Shown here: one piece after another, positions 20,386 through 28,164 of the stretch | Position numbering within the stretch: position 1 is the first letter of the stretch | How the letters are laid out: every line of letters begins with the position of its first letter | Source: Siphonodentalium dalli | Lineage: Eukaryota > Mollusca > Scaphopoda > Gadilida > Siphonodentaliidae | NCBI GenBank assembly: GCA_032622095.1 | Contig: CP136061.1 | Coordinates: 45,887,797 to 45,951,796 of the forward strand | Direction: 5' to 3' | DNA: 64,000 nucleotides | Notes under the pieces: model-generated | The model's database searches: none | What the model was told of the DNA's origin: nothing | The model's input: only the letters and a program-made list of their open reading frames with translations | Translations under genes and position numbers: made by a program

Positions 20386-23014
20386 TGACGAGTTTTCGTT
20401 TTGTGTACACCGATCTGAAAGTTTTGGTTTGACACTCACTAATCAGTTGATGGTTCTTTTGTCTTTTAATTCTGGAAGGATACTCAACAACAGTTTTGAA
20501 ATTTTCACGATCATTAACACATTGTACCATTGTTTCAAAATTAACTTTTTGACTTGTGCTGTAATCAAGAGTGATACCTTTTACCTTACATTTGGTGTAT
20601 CTTCCCCCATCTTTGATGTATTCATATCCGTAGTTCTTTGGCCCAAGTCCAACAAATTTGACAATCTTTGCATCTGGATGTTCGTCGCTCCATTTCCCCA
20701 ATCTTCCTTCGATAGTTTTGATGTTCTTCTTTGATGGATCACTGACATACATACAGCTGTCTGTATCAAAATACAGCACTCTATCTCCAAGTTTTTTAAA
20801 AACTTTATACAATTTTAATCTTGCATACGCTGTAACAAAAGAAGCAACAACAACATTTGCTGAATGATGAGGTTCAATATTATCTAAAATATCAACATAA
20901 TTTACCAGAATGAATTTGTCACCATCAAGAAGTGTAACATTTTGAACAATTATATTGTTACTAGTAAGCAATTCAAAATAGCGTGATGGCTTATCCACAT
21001 ACTCTGTTTTTGACATAAGATTTCTTTGTGCATTCTTACCCCATATACAATTAATCATAATTTTATATATTTGGCGTTTTCCTGGATTCTTCTCGATGTT
21101 CTCCAATTTTATACCCTCAGCTGCATAATAATCCTGTACAAACTTTTGCTTCTGTTCTTCTGTCTCAACACCAAATGGATAACCACTACATTCCTGTTTG
21201 ATCTTTAGATGTTTGTCGATATAGGATTTGTATATTTCATCTGTCCAATCTGTCCAATGCCAAATTTGGTACACATCAAGTATTTTGTAGCCAACATCCA
21301 TTGCTTTGAATAATTCTGGCGTGGTCCACACTCCGGTTATAGCTCGATCTTCTTCTGAATGGTTACATGTCTCGTTCTCATTGATGGCACAAGTGTTGCA
21401 CAAAGTAAAAACCATTTTCTTGTTACAATGAATCGGTAGAACTGGAATATACAATTTCGATGGTGGTAAAATTGTACATTTAACAAGGCCCGCATAGTCT
21501 CTAATGTGTTCTTGATCGATCTGCTCTTGGCTCAAAATTTCTGGATGTCCAACAGGGTAGAATTTATATTTGTTGCAATATGGATACAACGAACACACAT
21601 CGATGAACTTGATTTCTTTTGAGGAATCTTGATCAATTTCCTCGTACAATTTGATGGCATTTGTACGTCCACCAAACAATGCTTCTCTTGGCAAAATGGG
21701 GTCTCGATGTTTGTAGAAAGATTCCATTTGTTGTTTGAATTTCACATCCGATTTCATTCTTTCGTCGATCTGATGCTCCCAAATTGATTCAACTCTGTAA
21801 CCAAGACTTTCCAGTTCATCTTTCTTCTGTTGAGTTCTTGTATATAATTCTTCCATGGTGAGCATCGTATAGGGATTCTTGTATTGTCTGTTGTTGTAAC
21901 ATTTTGGACATCCATGAAACAGACATCCATTCATCTCAAAAACTGTTCTTGTGGCTTCCTCATATCCATCGACGTAGTGTCCGCCAATCTTGATTTCTCC
22001 TCCATTCAAAGCATGCTTGATTGTTATCATACGTGACAATGATAGATGTTGAAGCCAACGTATCGCTTTCATGGAATAGTTTTTAGCACATGGGTATCCA
22101 CCATCTGGAATGATTCCAATTGTTTTCTCTGGCATTGAATTCTTCCTCCATGCCAAATTGCAAACTTGCGCCAATGTTATTGACTCAATGAACGGGTCAA
22201 TCTGTTCTGTTTCCAATATGTATTTCCTGAAATTTCCACATCCACGGCGAAGAATATCCACGTCTGATTTGCAGTACTTCTCCATCTCTTCTTGGAAGTT
22301 GAATATCACGTAATTTTCTATTTTCTCATTGTACCATTCAAAGAATTTCTCTCGATTTTCCACGCTCATCATGTCTGGTTTGTAGTAATCAGAAGACAAG
22401 TAAGGTCCAATGTAATTTTGAAACTTTGGTGAATTCGCCCAATGTGGAAAGTGTCCTTTCGCCATCTCATTCAGCTGAAAAGTTTGTGGAAACTTTGAAA
22501 GCGGCATCATCAGAAAACTCAGAGAATCAATAACTTTCACGCTGTTGCATTTTAAACTGAGAATTTTGTTTCCATTCATGATCAGTTCTGGTTTATGAAT
22601 TCCACTTTGTATGAGTGCTTGAAGTAGAAACTGTGCATCGTATCCCTGAGCATTATGTGCTATTGCAACACATCCTTTGTGATCTTGGTGGAATAACCAG
22701 TTTGTGAAGTCTGTTAAAACGTTGTCACCCTTGAATACAAATTCTCTGGAATCCGGTCCGCATGTTTCACATTTTTCTTCGATTGGTTTGCACATGCAAT
22801 CTCCACAAGCGGTATGTGCAACGCAGAAGTTTGGAATATGAACACCTGTGTCTTGTCTGCATTCAAAGTCAAAGAATACATATGGAATCTTTGCAGGTTT
22901 CTTTTCCGGTGATTCATATTTTGGAATGTAGCACCTGTGATCTGCTTCAACGATTTCTTTGCAATGTTTGCATTTCTTCAACGCCGCAACGTCTTCAAAT
23001 GGTTGTCGAAACAA
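20348..23014 (-). CDS. POLB: protein-primed family B DNA polymerase, main part
   Basis: An open frame of 888 codons holds all catalytic motifs: Exo I FDFE (48-51), Exo II HNAQGYD (120-126), Exo III YCKSD (247-251), Pol A DVCSLYP (472-478), Pol B KIMINCIWG (651-659) and Pol C YFDTDS (748-753), plus the GPKNYGY block. The element-type segment FEMNGCLFHGCPKCY lies between. The frame has no ATG before Exo II, so the real N-terminus must come from the overlapping frame at 22978-23310, from which it is displaced by a frameshift. The enzyme replicates the linear element from a protein primer. Confidence 0.93.
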   Translation of the reverse strand: MFRQPFEDVAALKKCKHCKEIVEADHRCYIPKYESPEKKPAKIPYVFFDFECRQDTGVHIPNFCVAHTACGDCMCKPIEEKCETCGPDSREFVFKGDNVLTDFTNWLFHQDHKGCVAIAHNAQGYDAQFLLQALIQSGIHKPELIMNGNKILSLKCNSVKVIDSLSFLMMPLSKFPQTFQLNEMAKGHFPHWANSPKFQNYIGPYLSSDYYKPDMMSVENREKFFEWYNEKIENYVIFNFQEEMEKYCKSDVDILRRGCGNFRKYILETEQIDPFIESITLAQVCNLAWRKNSMPEKTIGIIPDGGYPCAKNYSMKAIRWLQHLSLSRMITIKHALNGGEIKIGGHYVDGYEEATRTVFEMNGCLFHGCPKCYNNRQYKNPYTMLTMEELYTRTQQKKDELESLGYRVESIWEHQIDERMKSDVKFKQQMESFYKHRDPILPREALFGGRTNAIKLYEEIDQDSSKEIKFIDVCSLYPYCNKYKFYPVGHPEILSQEQIDQEHIRDYAGLVKCTILPPSKLYIPVLPIHCNKKMVFTLCNTCAINENETCNHSEEDRAITGVWTTPELFKAMDVGYKILDVYQIWHWTDWTDEIYKSYIDKHLKIKQECSGYPFGVETEEQKQKFVQDYYAAEGIKLENIEKNPGKRQIYKIMINCIWGKNAQRNLMSKTEYVDKPSRYFELLTSNNIIVQNVTLLDGDKFILVNYVDILDNIEPHHSANVVVASFVTAYARLKLYKVFKKLGDRVLYFDTDSCMYVSDPSKKNIKTIEGRLGKWSDEHPDAKIVKFVGLGPKNYGYEYIKDGGRYTKCKVKGITLDYSTSQKVNFETMVQCVNDRENFKTVVEYPSRIKRQKNHQLISECQTKTFRSVYTKRKLVNGIHTYPYGWRY

Positions 23015-23310
23015 GATTTACTTCTGAATGATCGTCGACACGTTCTACACTTCACCAAATTTGTGAAATTACACTGTGTCAATGACCAGCATGCACAAAC
23101 AAATCTGCATCGATGATCGCCACGACTTTTGAATCCAATGTCACAGAATTCACTTTCTGCCCCATAAGTTTCCATATCGCTCTCTTCACTTTCTGCCTTA
23201 TCAGTTTCCATATCGCTCTCTTCAATAACTGCAGGCCTTGGTCTTTTTCTAACAATATCTTCTTCGCTGGTGGCGTCGTCTGAAATAGGTCTTTTAATTC
23301 TCTTAAACAT
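22978..23310 (-). CDS. POLB: DNA polymerase N-terminal zinc-finger part, out of frame
   Basis: The first ATG is at 23310 (MFKRIKRPISDD). The 110 residues have a nuclear-localisation-like KRPRP, two copies of an ESDMET acidic repeat, and a Cys/His region (CACWSLTQC, then CRTCRRSFRSKSCFDNH). In Polinton polymerases this finger directly precedes the KCKHCK finger, which here is found at the start of the other frame. The two frames overlap at 22978-23014, so a single shift near 22990 separates them. The first 30 codons are also encoded by the opposite-strand neighbour through a palindrome. Confidence 0.8.
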   Translation of the reverse strand: MFKRIKRPISDDATSEEDIVRKRPRPAVIEESDMETDKAESEESDMETYGAESEFCDIGFKSRGDHRCRFVCACWSLTQCNFTNLVKCRTCRRSFRSKSCFDNHLKTLRR

Positions 23311-23598
23311 TTTTGTCTTGAGTTTTGTCAGCAAAACATATTGCGACTGGCTTCTTCGGAGTTGAAGTGTAAAGTGTAGAATTACACCTGCTTTTATAGC
23401 ATCGAATGCTATAAAAGCAGGTGTAATTCTACACTTTACACTTCAACTCCGAAGAAGCCAGTCGCAATATTTTTTGCTGACAAAACTCAAGACAAAAATG
23501 TTTAAGAGAATTAAAAGACCTGTTTCAGACGACGCCACCAGCGAAGAAGATATTGTTAGAAAAAGACCAAGGCCTGCAGTTATTGAAGAGAGCTATAT
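23208..23598. repeat. palindrome spanning a divergent promoter and two N-termini
   Basis: Arms of about 195 bases are inverted copies with only a few mismatches, centred near 23403. They include both start codons (23310 and 23498) and about 30 codons of each gene, so the polymerase N-terminus and the zinc-knuckle protein share MFKRIKRP(I/V)SDDATSEED. Confidence 0.92.
23391..23417. promoter_or_regulatory. bidirectional TATA promoter
   Basis: TATAAAAG lies at 23410-23417 on the plus strand and at 23398-23391 on the minus strand, 11 bases apart. Each is about 80-90 bases upstream of a start codon and is followed by the same leader (GCAGGTGTAATTC...). Confidence 0.75.
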
Positions 23599-24097
23599 TG
23601 AGCTACATAAAGAAGATTCAAAAAAATCTACACAACCACAGACTAGAAAAATTCAAGATAATCTTGTCGAATTGAGACAGATCTCTACCAATTTGTTTAA
23701 ACTTTGTAACAAAATGCAATGGCAAGAGAAACAAGAGAAAAACAAAGCTGATAAAAATTGGAAACCGCCATATGGTTACTGTTACAAATGCGGACAAGAA
23801 TCCCATTGGTCCTTCCATTGTAAAACAGATTTCGGCGACAAAAAAAATGTGAAAACTATACAAAAGTCTACAAGTAGTAACAATACAAGAACAAATGCAG
23901 ATATCAAAACTGAAGAGATGCCTACAACATCAGATTTTTCCAAACAAGACCGGCCTGTTGATCCTACGAATGATTCACAGAACAAATCTGAAGATAAACA
24001 TCCAGAAATTGAAAATTCCAAGAAAACTTCCAAGAAAAAGAAGCTGAGACCATTCTACATTCCAAAAACAGATAAACGAATCAACACAAACAATTGA
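23498..24097 (+). CDS. zinc-knuckle protein sharing the polymerase N-terminus
   Basis: The 199-residue protein starts at MFKRIKRPVSDDATSEED, and a longer frame upstream lacks ATG. Residues 1-33 are the palindromic copy of the polymerase N-terminus with the KRPRP nuclear-localisation-like motif. A helical Gln/Lys region follows, then one CCHC knuckle CYKCGQESHWSFHC (about residues 90-103), then a Ser/Thr/Lys-rich tail ending KKKKLRPFYIPKTDK. A nucleic-acid-binding role is likely. It is the first plus-strand gene of the element. An AATAAA at about 24112 could serve as its polyadenylation signal. Confidence 0.75.
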   Translation: MFKRIKRPVSDDATSEEDIVRKRPRPAVIEESYIELHKEDSKKSTQPQTRKIQDNLVELRQISTNLFKLCNKMQWQEKQEKNKADKNWKPPYGYCYKCGQESHWSFHCKTDFGDKKNVKTIQKSTSSNNTRTNADIKTEEMPTTSDFSKQDRPVDPTNDSQNKSEDKHPEIENSKKTSKKKKLRPFYIPKTDKRINTNN

Positions 24098-24109
24098 AAA
24101 TTATGTTGT

Positions 24110-24201
24110 GTGAATAAATTATGAATTGAACAATCGTGTTTTGTTTTTTCAGCTATGACAGAGTAACCTTTTGGGAAATGTGGGTGGCCCTGAAAAGGGC
24201 C
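24110..24201. repeat. direct repeat at gene ends, copy 1
   Basis: The stretch from GAATAAATTATGAATTGAAC to the GGCCCTGAAAAGGGCC hairpin recurs almost unchanged at about 26061-26151. Confidence 0.85.
24181..24201 (-). terminator. histone-type 3' stem-loop, exact ACCCA context
   Basis: On the minus strand the sequence is GGCCCTTTTCAGGGCC followed by ACCCA. It differs from the canonical histone-mRNA element only by a compensated base pair in the six-pair stem. It lies 19 bases after the stop codon of the minus-strand gene 24221-24571. Processing by SLBP/U7 is inference. Confidence 0.7.
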
Positions 24202-24220
24202 GTTTTCTCTTTTCCAGGAT

Positions 24221-24571
24221 TCATATGAATTCTGACAAATCAGGATATATCCCGTTGGGATTAATTGTCACAGACCAAGTAGGATTTGATCTGTGTGCCG
24301 CACCAGCCTGAGCAAAGCTGTCAATCGCTGCATTGCACAGATCTTTCTTCTTGATCTGTGACAAGATCTCCACGAGATCAAGATTGCTTGATTCTTGATC
24401 ACATACTTTAGGTAATGGTCGCCGGCGAGCCAAAAAATCTCTTAGCATCTGCTTCTGAACCATCTTTTGTTCAGGAGAATCCTGCCATTTCCTATATCTT
24501 CTTATTTCCGTCTCCTCTGACGAATCTCTCTTCCTCCACAACTTCTTGAGAAATTTCTTTAAAGACGGCAT
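24221..24571 (-). CDS. accessory basic protein, 116 residues
   Basis: The ATG at 24571 gives MPSLKKFLKKLWRKRDSSEE, a strongly basic start. A Gln/Arg-rich helical part and a C-terminal segment SFAQAGAAHRSNPTWSVTIN follow. I recognise no domain. It is the left member of the first divergent accessory pair. The shared promoter module (24621-24690) lies upstream and the histone-type hairpin lies 19 bases downstream. Its expression may therefore follow different 3'-end rules from the capsid genes, which is inference. Confidence 0.6.
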   Translation of the reverse strand: MPSLKKFLKKLWRKRDSSEETEIRRYRKWQDSPEQKMVQKQMLRDFLARRRPLPKVCDQESSNLDLVEILSQIKKKDLCNAAIDSFAQAGAAHRSNPTWSVTINPNGIYPDLSEFI

Positions 24572-24620
24572 AATGAATGAAGTTCACTGAAAAAGTGAAA
24601 ATATTTGTATACATTTGACA

Positions 24621-24690
24621 CGGGCGACAATGAAATCACATAATACTTTGACGTTAAAATTGACAAATATTTCCTGACGTTGTGTTTTTT
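24621..24690 (-). promoter_or_regulatory. accessory promoter module P1
   Basis: Read on the minus strand it contains AACACAACGTCAGGAAA, then TTTTAACGTCAAAGTATTAT and GTGATTTCATTGTCGCCCG. Two ACGTCA words lie in the same orientation. Copies are at 25563, 26723 and 27277, each pointing at a nearby start codon. Confidence 0.7.
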
Positions 24691-25562
24691 CAGAGACGGA
24701 TCAGCATGCATATTTTTCTTGATCATTATTGCATAGCGATCAAACAAATGTTTTTAATTTCGTTAGATCATTATCTATTATTTGGTACACATGATTGATA
24801 TATTTATTACCTCGTTAGGCAAATATGGAATGTTTTTCTAGTTTTTGGTTTTGGAATTGTACATATTTTATACATAAAAACTGAACACAAGAAACATACT
24901 GAACATTTTTCTTGATCATTGCATTTGATAACTTTACTTAGTCATCGTTTATGAACGAAGATGAATTCATATGTTAAAACATCTTAAAGGCACGTGAGGC
25001 CTTAGTTGTCGAAAATATTCATATTTGTTCCAATCACCGTAAACAGAAAAAACATTAAAACGCATACAGTTTCGTTCATATATACCATGACCATCACGTA
25101 AACAGTATGTTATCATAAAGACCTACTATATTTTACCTACGCGAGAGCCTGATTGTGTTACAGAAGACAGCACAATGCTGCTGGCTAATCACACACAAAT
25201 GGCATAAACGCTCTTTATTAGTTCCATATTAGGAATTCACCAACTAAGAACGCTCTTTGTGTTTACCATCATAATATAAACAAACACCAGAAAAGTAACT
25301 TTTTATGCTTTTGTTTACATAACAATGGTCAAACATTTGACAATAACATACTGTTTATGCGATATTTCTTATTTGTATACGGACAAAGTATGTCTAAATT
25401 TTGATGTTCTTTCTGTTTGTGGCGGTTTTTGACGGATGGAAATGTTTTCACAGGATACCCACCGCCAAGGCCAACCGTACCTTTAATTAATTGTATATAC
25501 TATCATGAATTTAATCTATAACATATCGAAATGGTGAAACTAACAGATAATGCACTGAAAAG
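24691..25562. other. AT-rich divergent intergenic region 1
   Basis: No coding region was found. The part 24726-24980 is a direct repeat of 26938-27195: the segment with GCATAGCGATCAAACAAATG, then CTGAACATTTTTCTTGATCA and GAACGAAGATGAATTCATAT. The last of these occurs a third time at 26813-26895. The remainder looks unique and may hold regulatory sites for the two diverging accessory genes. Confidence 0.6.
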
Positions 25563-25630
25563 AAACACAACGTCAGGAAACATTTGTCATTTTTAACGTC
25601 AAAGTATTATGTGATTTCATTGTCACCCTC
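25563..25630 (+). promoter_or_regulatory. accessory promoter module P2
   Basis: This is the plus-strand copy of the module with two ACGTCA words and GTGATTTCATTGTC. It ends about 54 bases before the ATG at 25684. The leader AAGTTCAAGACGGATCTTC is shared with the gene at 27398. Confidence 0.7.
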
Positions 25631-25683
25631 GCAATCGTGATACAAGTTCAAGACGGATCTTCAGACTTATTCTACATTCAAAG

Positions 25684-25860
25684 ATGACTGCAATACCCGA
25701 ACCCTTGATGGCGATACTGAGAGGTACTAGGGGGATAACACCGCAGATAATGTGGGACAGGCACGCAAGAGAAGTGACCGCCCGTTCAAAGCTGATCGTG
25801 CAAAAAAGAACAGCGGGGGAACAAAAGCAAAATTCGCACTCTGAGAAAAATGGGGAGTGA
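25684..25860 (+). CDS. small accessory protein, 58 residues
   Basis: The frame from ATG at 25684 starts MTAIPEPLMAILRGTRGITP and ends QKQNSHSEKNGE. It is basic, Arg/Lys-rich and lacks a known domain. The support is contextual: the same promoter and leader as the longer gene at 27398, whose protein also starts MTA, and two histone-type hairpins 20 and 47 bases after the stop. It could be a shortened remnant of a duplicated gene. Confidence 0.5.
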   Translation: MTAIPEPLMAILRGTRGITPQIMWDRHAREVTARSKLIVQKRTAGEQKQNSHSEKNGE

Positions 25861-25880
25861 ATTTTGATGTCGTACAAAAC

Positions 25881-25923
25881 GGCCCTTTTCAGGGCCAAAA
25901 CAAAAACGGTCCTTTTCAGGACC
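25881..25923 (+). terminator. two tandem histone-type 3' stem-loops
   Basis: GGCCCTTTTCAGGGCC (25881-25896) and GGTCCTTTTCAGGACC (25908-25923) both fit the histone-mRNA consensus of a six-pair stem with a four-base TTTC-type loop. The second differs by a compensated pair, so the stem is conserved rather than the sequence. They lie downstream of the plus-strand gene ending at 25860. The flanking bases are A-rich, not ACCCA. Confidence 0.65.
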
Positions 25924-26135
25924 AACCAATTTTTTCAAAAAGAAAAACTTTTAGCATTGCTTAAGAACTAATAATGTTCCTTGTACCCTATGTTTCGTTT
26001 TGAAAAAATCACGCCACGAATAATTTAAAAACAAAATATACTTGCAAATATTTGTTATTGAATAAATTATGAATTGAACAATCGTGTTTTGTTTTTTTTC
26101 AGCTATGAAAGAGTAACCTTTTGGGAAATGTGTGT

Positions 26136-26151
26136 GGCCCTGAAAAGGGCC
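26136..26151 (-). terminator. histone-type 3' stem-loop
   Basis: On the minus strand it reads GGCCCTTTTCAGGGCC, then ACACA. It lies 112 bases after the stop of the minus-strand gene 26264-26662, in the sense orientation, within the direct repeat also found at 24110-24201. Confidence 0.62.
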
Positions 26152-26263
26152 GTTTTAAAATTATCATCTGACTTTAACACCGTTTTGTGTTTTTCTTATA
26201 TCTTGACATATCTTTCCCATGAGAACCGAGAGCTTTTGCAAATTCATCACTTTTCTCTGTATC

Positions 26264-26662
26264 TCAGGATTCTTTACAAGGAAGATGAAATCTGACTTTT
26301 GTCTCAGTAGAAGCCTTCATGATACTCTTAGTTTGTTTTTCTTTCGTCACCGATAATTTTCCTTTTTTGATCTGTTTCTGCTCTTTCGATCTCTCAACAT
26401 CATGAACCCTGATTGGGATATCTATCTGTTCTGCAACGAAACGAAGATTCACTTTCACTTCTTGATGCGTTACTTGCGTTTTCACGTCAATATCCCTGCG
26501 AAGGCATCTCAGTTCATCTAAAATCGCTTTTAAAATGAGTGTATCACCACCTATAGTCATTGTCGTATTAGCTTGGACTGATGACTGTGGCGCAGCATAT
26601 GTATTCTGTGCAACAGGACTACTGTATATCTCACTCTGAAGAAATTCTGTTAACGGATCCAT
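26264..26662 (-). CDS. accessory protein, 132 residues, helical
   Basis: The first ATG in frame (MDPLTEFLQSEIYSS) is at 26662. After a Ser/Gln/Ala-rich start, residues about 38-90 (GGDTLILKAILDELRCLRRD...) look helical and could form a coiled coil. The tail is strongly basic (KGKLSVTKEKQTKSIMKAS). No family was recognised. It is the left member of the second divergent pair, with promoter module P3 upstream and a histone-type hairpin downstream. It is not clearly a sequence homologue of the gene at 24221. Confidence 0.6.
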   Translation of the reverse strand: MDPLTEFLQSEIYSSPVAQNTYAAPQSSVQANTTMTIGGDTLILKAILDELRCLRRDIDVKTQVTHQEVKVNLRFVAEQIDIPIRVHDVERSKEQKQIKKGKLSVTKEKQTKSIMKASTETKVRFHLPCKES

Positions 26663-26722
26663 CTCTTGATAGCAATGCAATGTAAGGTTGATCAAATTCG
26701 AAAATATTTGTATACATTTGAC

Positions 26723-26792
26723 ACGGGCGACAATGAAATCACATAATACTTTGGCGTTAAAATTGACGAATATTTCCTGACGTTGTGTTTTT
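26723..26792 (-). promoter_or_regulatory. accessory promoter module P3
   Basis: This copy is nearly identical to P1. It ends about 60 bases before the ATG at 26662. Confidence 0.7.
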
Positions 26793-27276
26793 TCAGAACC
26801 GGATCACCATACTGAACATTTTTCTTGATCATTGCATTTGATAACTTTACTTGGTCATCGTTTATGAACGAAGATGAATTCATATGTTAAAACATGTTAA
26901 TCAATTGTATATACTATCATGAATTTAATCTATAATCATTATTGCATAGCGATCAAACAAATGTTTTTAATTTCGTTAGATCATTATCTATTATTTGGTA
27001 CACATGATTGATATATTTATTACCTCGTTAGGCAAATATGGAATGTTTTTCTAGTTTTTGGTTTTGGAATTGTACATATTTTATACATAAAAACTGAACA
27101 CAAGAAACATACTGAACATTTTTATTGATCATTGCATTTGATAACTTTACTTGGTCATCGTTTATGAACGAAGATGAATTCATATGTTAAAACATCTTAA
27201 TTAATTGTATATACTATCATGAATTTAATCTATAACATATCGAAATGGTGAAACTAACAGATAATGCACTGAAAAG
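26793..27276. other. AT-rich divergent intergenic region 2
   Basis: It consists largely of direct repeats of region 1, including two copies of the block with GAACGAAGATGAATTCATAT (26813-26895 and 27112-27195). No coding region is visible. Confidence 0.6.
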
Positions 27277-27344
27277 AAACACAACGTCAGGAAACATTTG
27301 TCATTTTTAACGTCAAAGTATTATGTGATTTCATTGTCGCCCGC
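27277..27344 (+). promoter_or_regulatory. accessory promoter module P4
   Basis: This is the plus-strand copy, almost identical to P2 including the leader. It ends about 54 bases before the ATG at 27398. Confidence 0.7.
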
Positions 27345-27397
27345 GCAATCGTGATATATGTTCAAGACGGATCTTCAGACTTATTCTACATTCAAAG

Positions 27398-27862
27398 ATG
27401 ACTGCTGTAAACATAACCGATCTTGACGAGATAATGGGCGGTTGGGTATACTGTAAAGCAGTGTACGGTGAAGAAATATCGCTATTTTGGAGGGCACTCA
27501 GCCTTGGGATTTACGGGACGACCGATGGATGGATGGTTCTGAGAGATGCGGCAGTTGGTCTGTACTACACAGAGAGGGACGAACTTGGTGCGTCGGCACA
27601 AGACTTACAGCGCGCACCACTTTTGGCCGAATCAAGATTGATGGTTGAATTAGCGGCGACTGTTATACAGCGACCTATCGTCATGTTTGATGCTACCAAA
27701 GGCGGCTACAAATCAACACCAAGATTCAAGTCATCAATACCTCTAGTGTGGATCCCCCACGTTTGCCACGAGCATTATTGTGAATGCGAATTATGGATGA
27801 GGAGAGGAGACAAATCAATTGAAGTTTTGGCGAACAAAGAAGTTCAATGTGGCGGATTCTAA
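27398..27862 (+). CDS. accessory protein with OTU-like (vertnin-like) fold, probably inactive
   Basis: The 154-residue protein contains EEISLFWRALSLGIYGTT...MVLRDAAVGLYY, which resembles the OTU protease block DGNCLFRALS...LR. It also contains AATVIQRPIVMFD and PLVWIPHVCHEHY, similar in order to the later OTU strands and the His region. The nucleophile cysteine position has Ser, so peptidase activity is unlikely. Vertnin-type proteins show the same pattern. The shared leader and MTA start link it to the gene at 25684. An AATAAA lies at about 27874, and no histone-type hairpin was seen here. Confidence 0.55.
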   Translation: MTAVNITDLDEIMGGWVYCKAVYGEEISLFWRALSLGIYGTTDGWMVLRDAAVGLYYTERDELGASAQDLQRAPLLAESRLMVELAATVIQRPIVMFDATKGGYKSTPRFKSSIPLVWIPHVCHEHYCECELWMRRGDKSIEVLANKEVQCGGF

Positions 27863-27884
27863 ACTATAACAAAAATAAAACGGC

Positions 27885-28158
27885 CATTTTTTCGATCAGA
27901 AATGTCACATCAATGACAGGAACATCTATCCTCAGGGGGTAACTATGGCCCAGTACCCCCCCCCCCCCCCCCCAGTGGGGGTCACTATGGCCCAGTACCC
28001 CCCCCCCCCCCAGTGGTCCTAGATGGTCCAGTATTCGATACTGGGCCATAGTGGCCCCCACTGGGGGGTACTGGGCCATAGTGGCCCCCACTGGGGGGTA
28101 CTGGGCCATAGTGGCCCCCACTGGGGGGTACTGGGCCATAGTGGCCCCCATTACTACT
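27885..28158. repeat. right Polinton TIR
   Basis: The sequence CATTTTTTCGATCAGAAATG at the inner border matches the left TIR. It continues through the CTCAGGGGG joint to the mirrored minisatellite, with fewer units than on the left and long poly-C runs at about 27955 and 28000. The end ATTACTACT is the exact complement of the left terminus. Confidence 0.9.
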
Positions 28159-28164
28159 ACCGGG
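28159..28164. repeat. target site duplication, right, of the Polinton
   Basis: ACCGGG is identical to 11298-11303. Beyond it the X1 sequence CGCGAGCGAGCG resumes. Confidence 0.92.

Larger units (their letters stand above)
11304..28158 (-). mobile_element. Polinton/Maverick (adintovirus-like) element, 16.9 kb
   Basis: The ends begin AGTAGTAATGGGGG and close with the complement ...ATTACTACT, so the AG/CT rule of Polintons holds, and a 6-bp ACCGGG duplication flanks them. Inside are protein-primed family B DNA polymerase, retroviral-type integrase, adenain-like protease, packaging ATPase and jelly-roll capsid proteins, the full Polinton hallmark set. Two core genes are interrupted (ATPase at 19417, polymerase near 22990), so this copy is probably not self-sufficient unless recoding occurs. 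The capsid, core, protease and integrase frames are intact. The close match of both terminal repeats and the intact frames suggest a fairly recent insertion. Confidence 0.96.
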
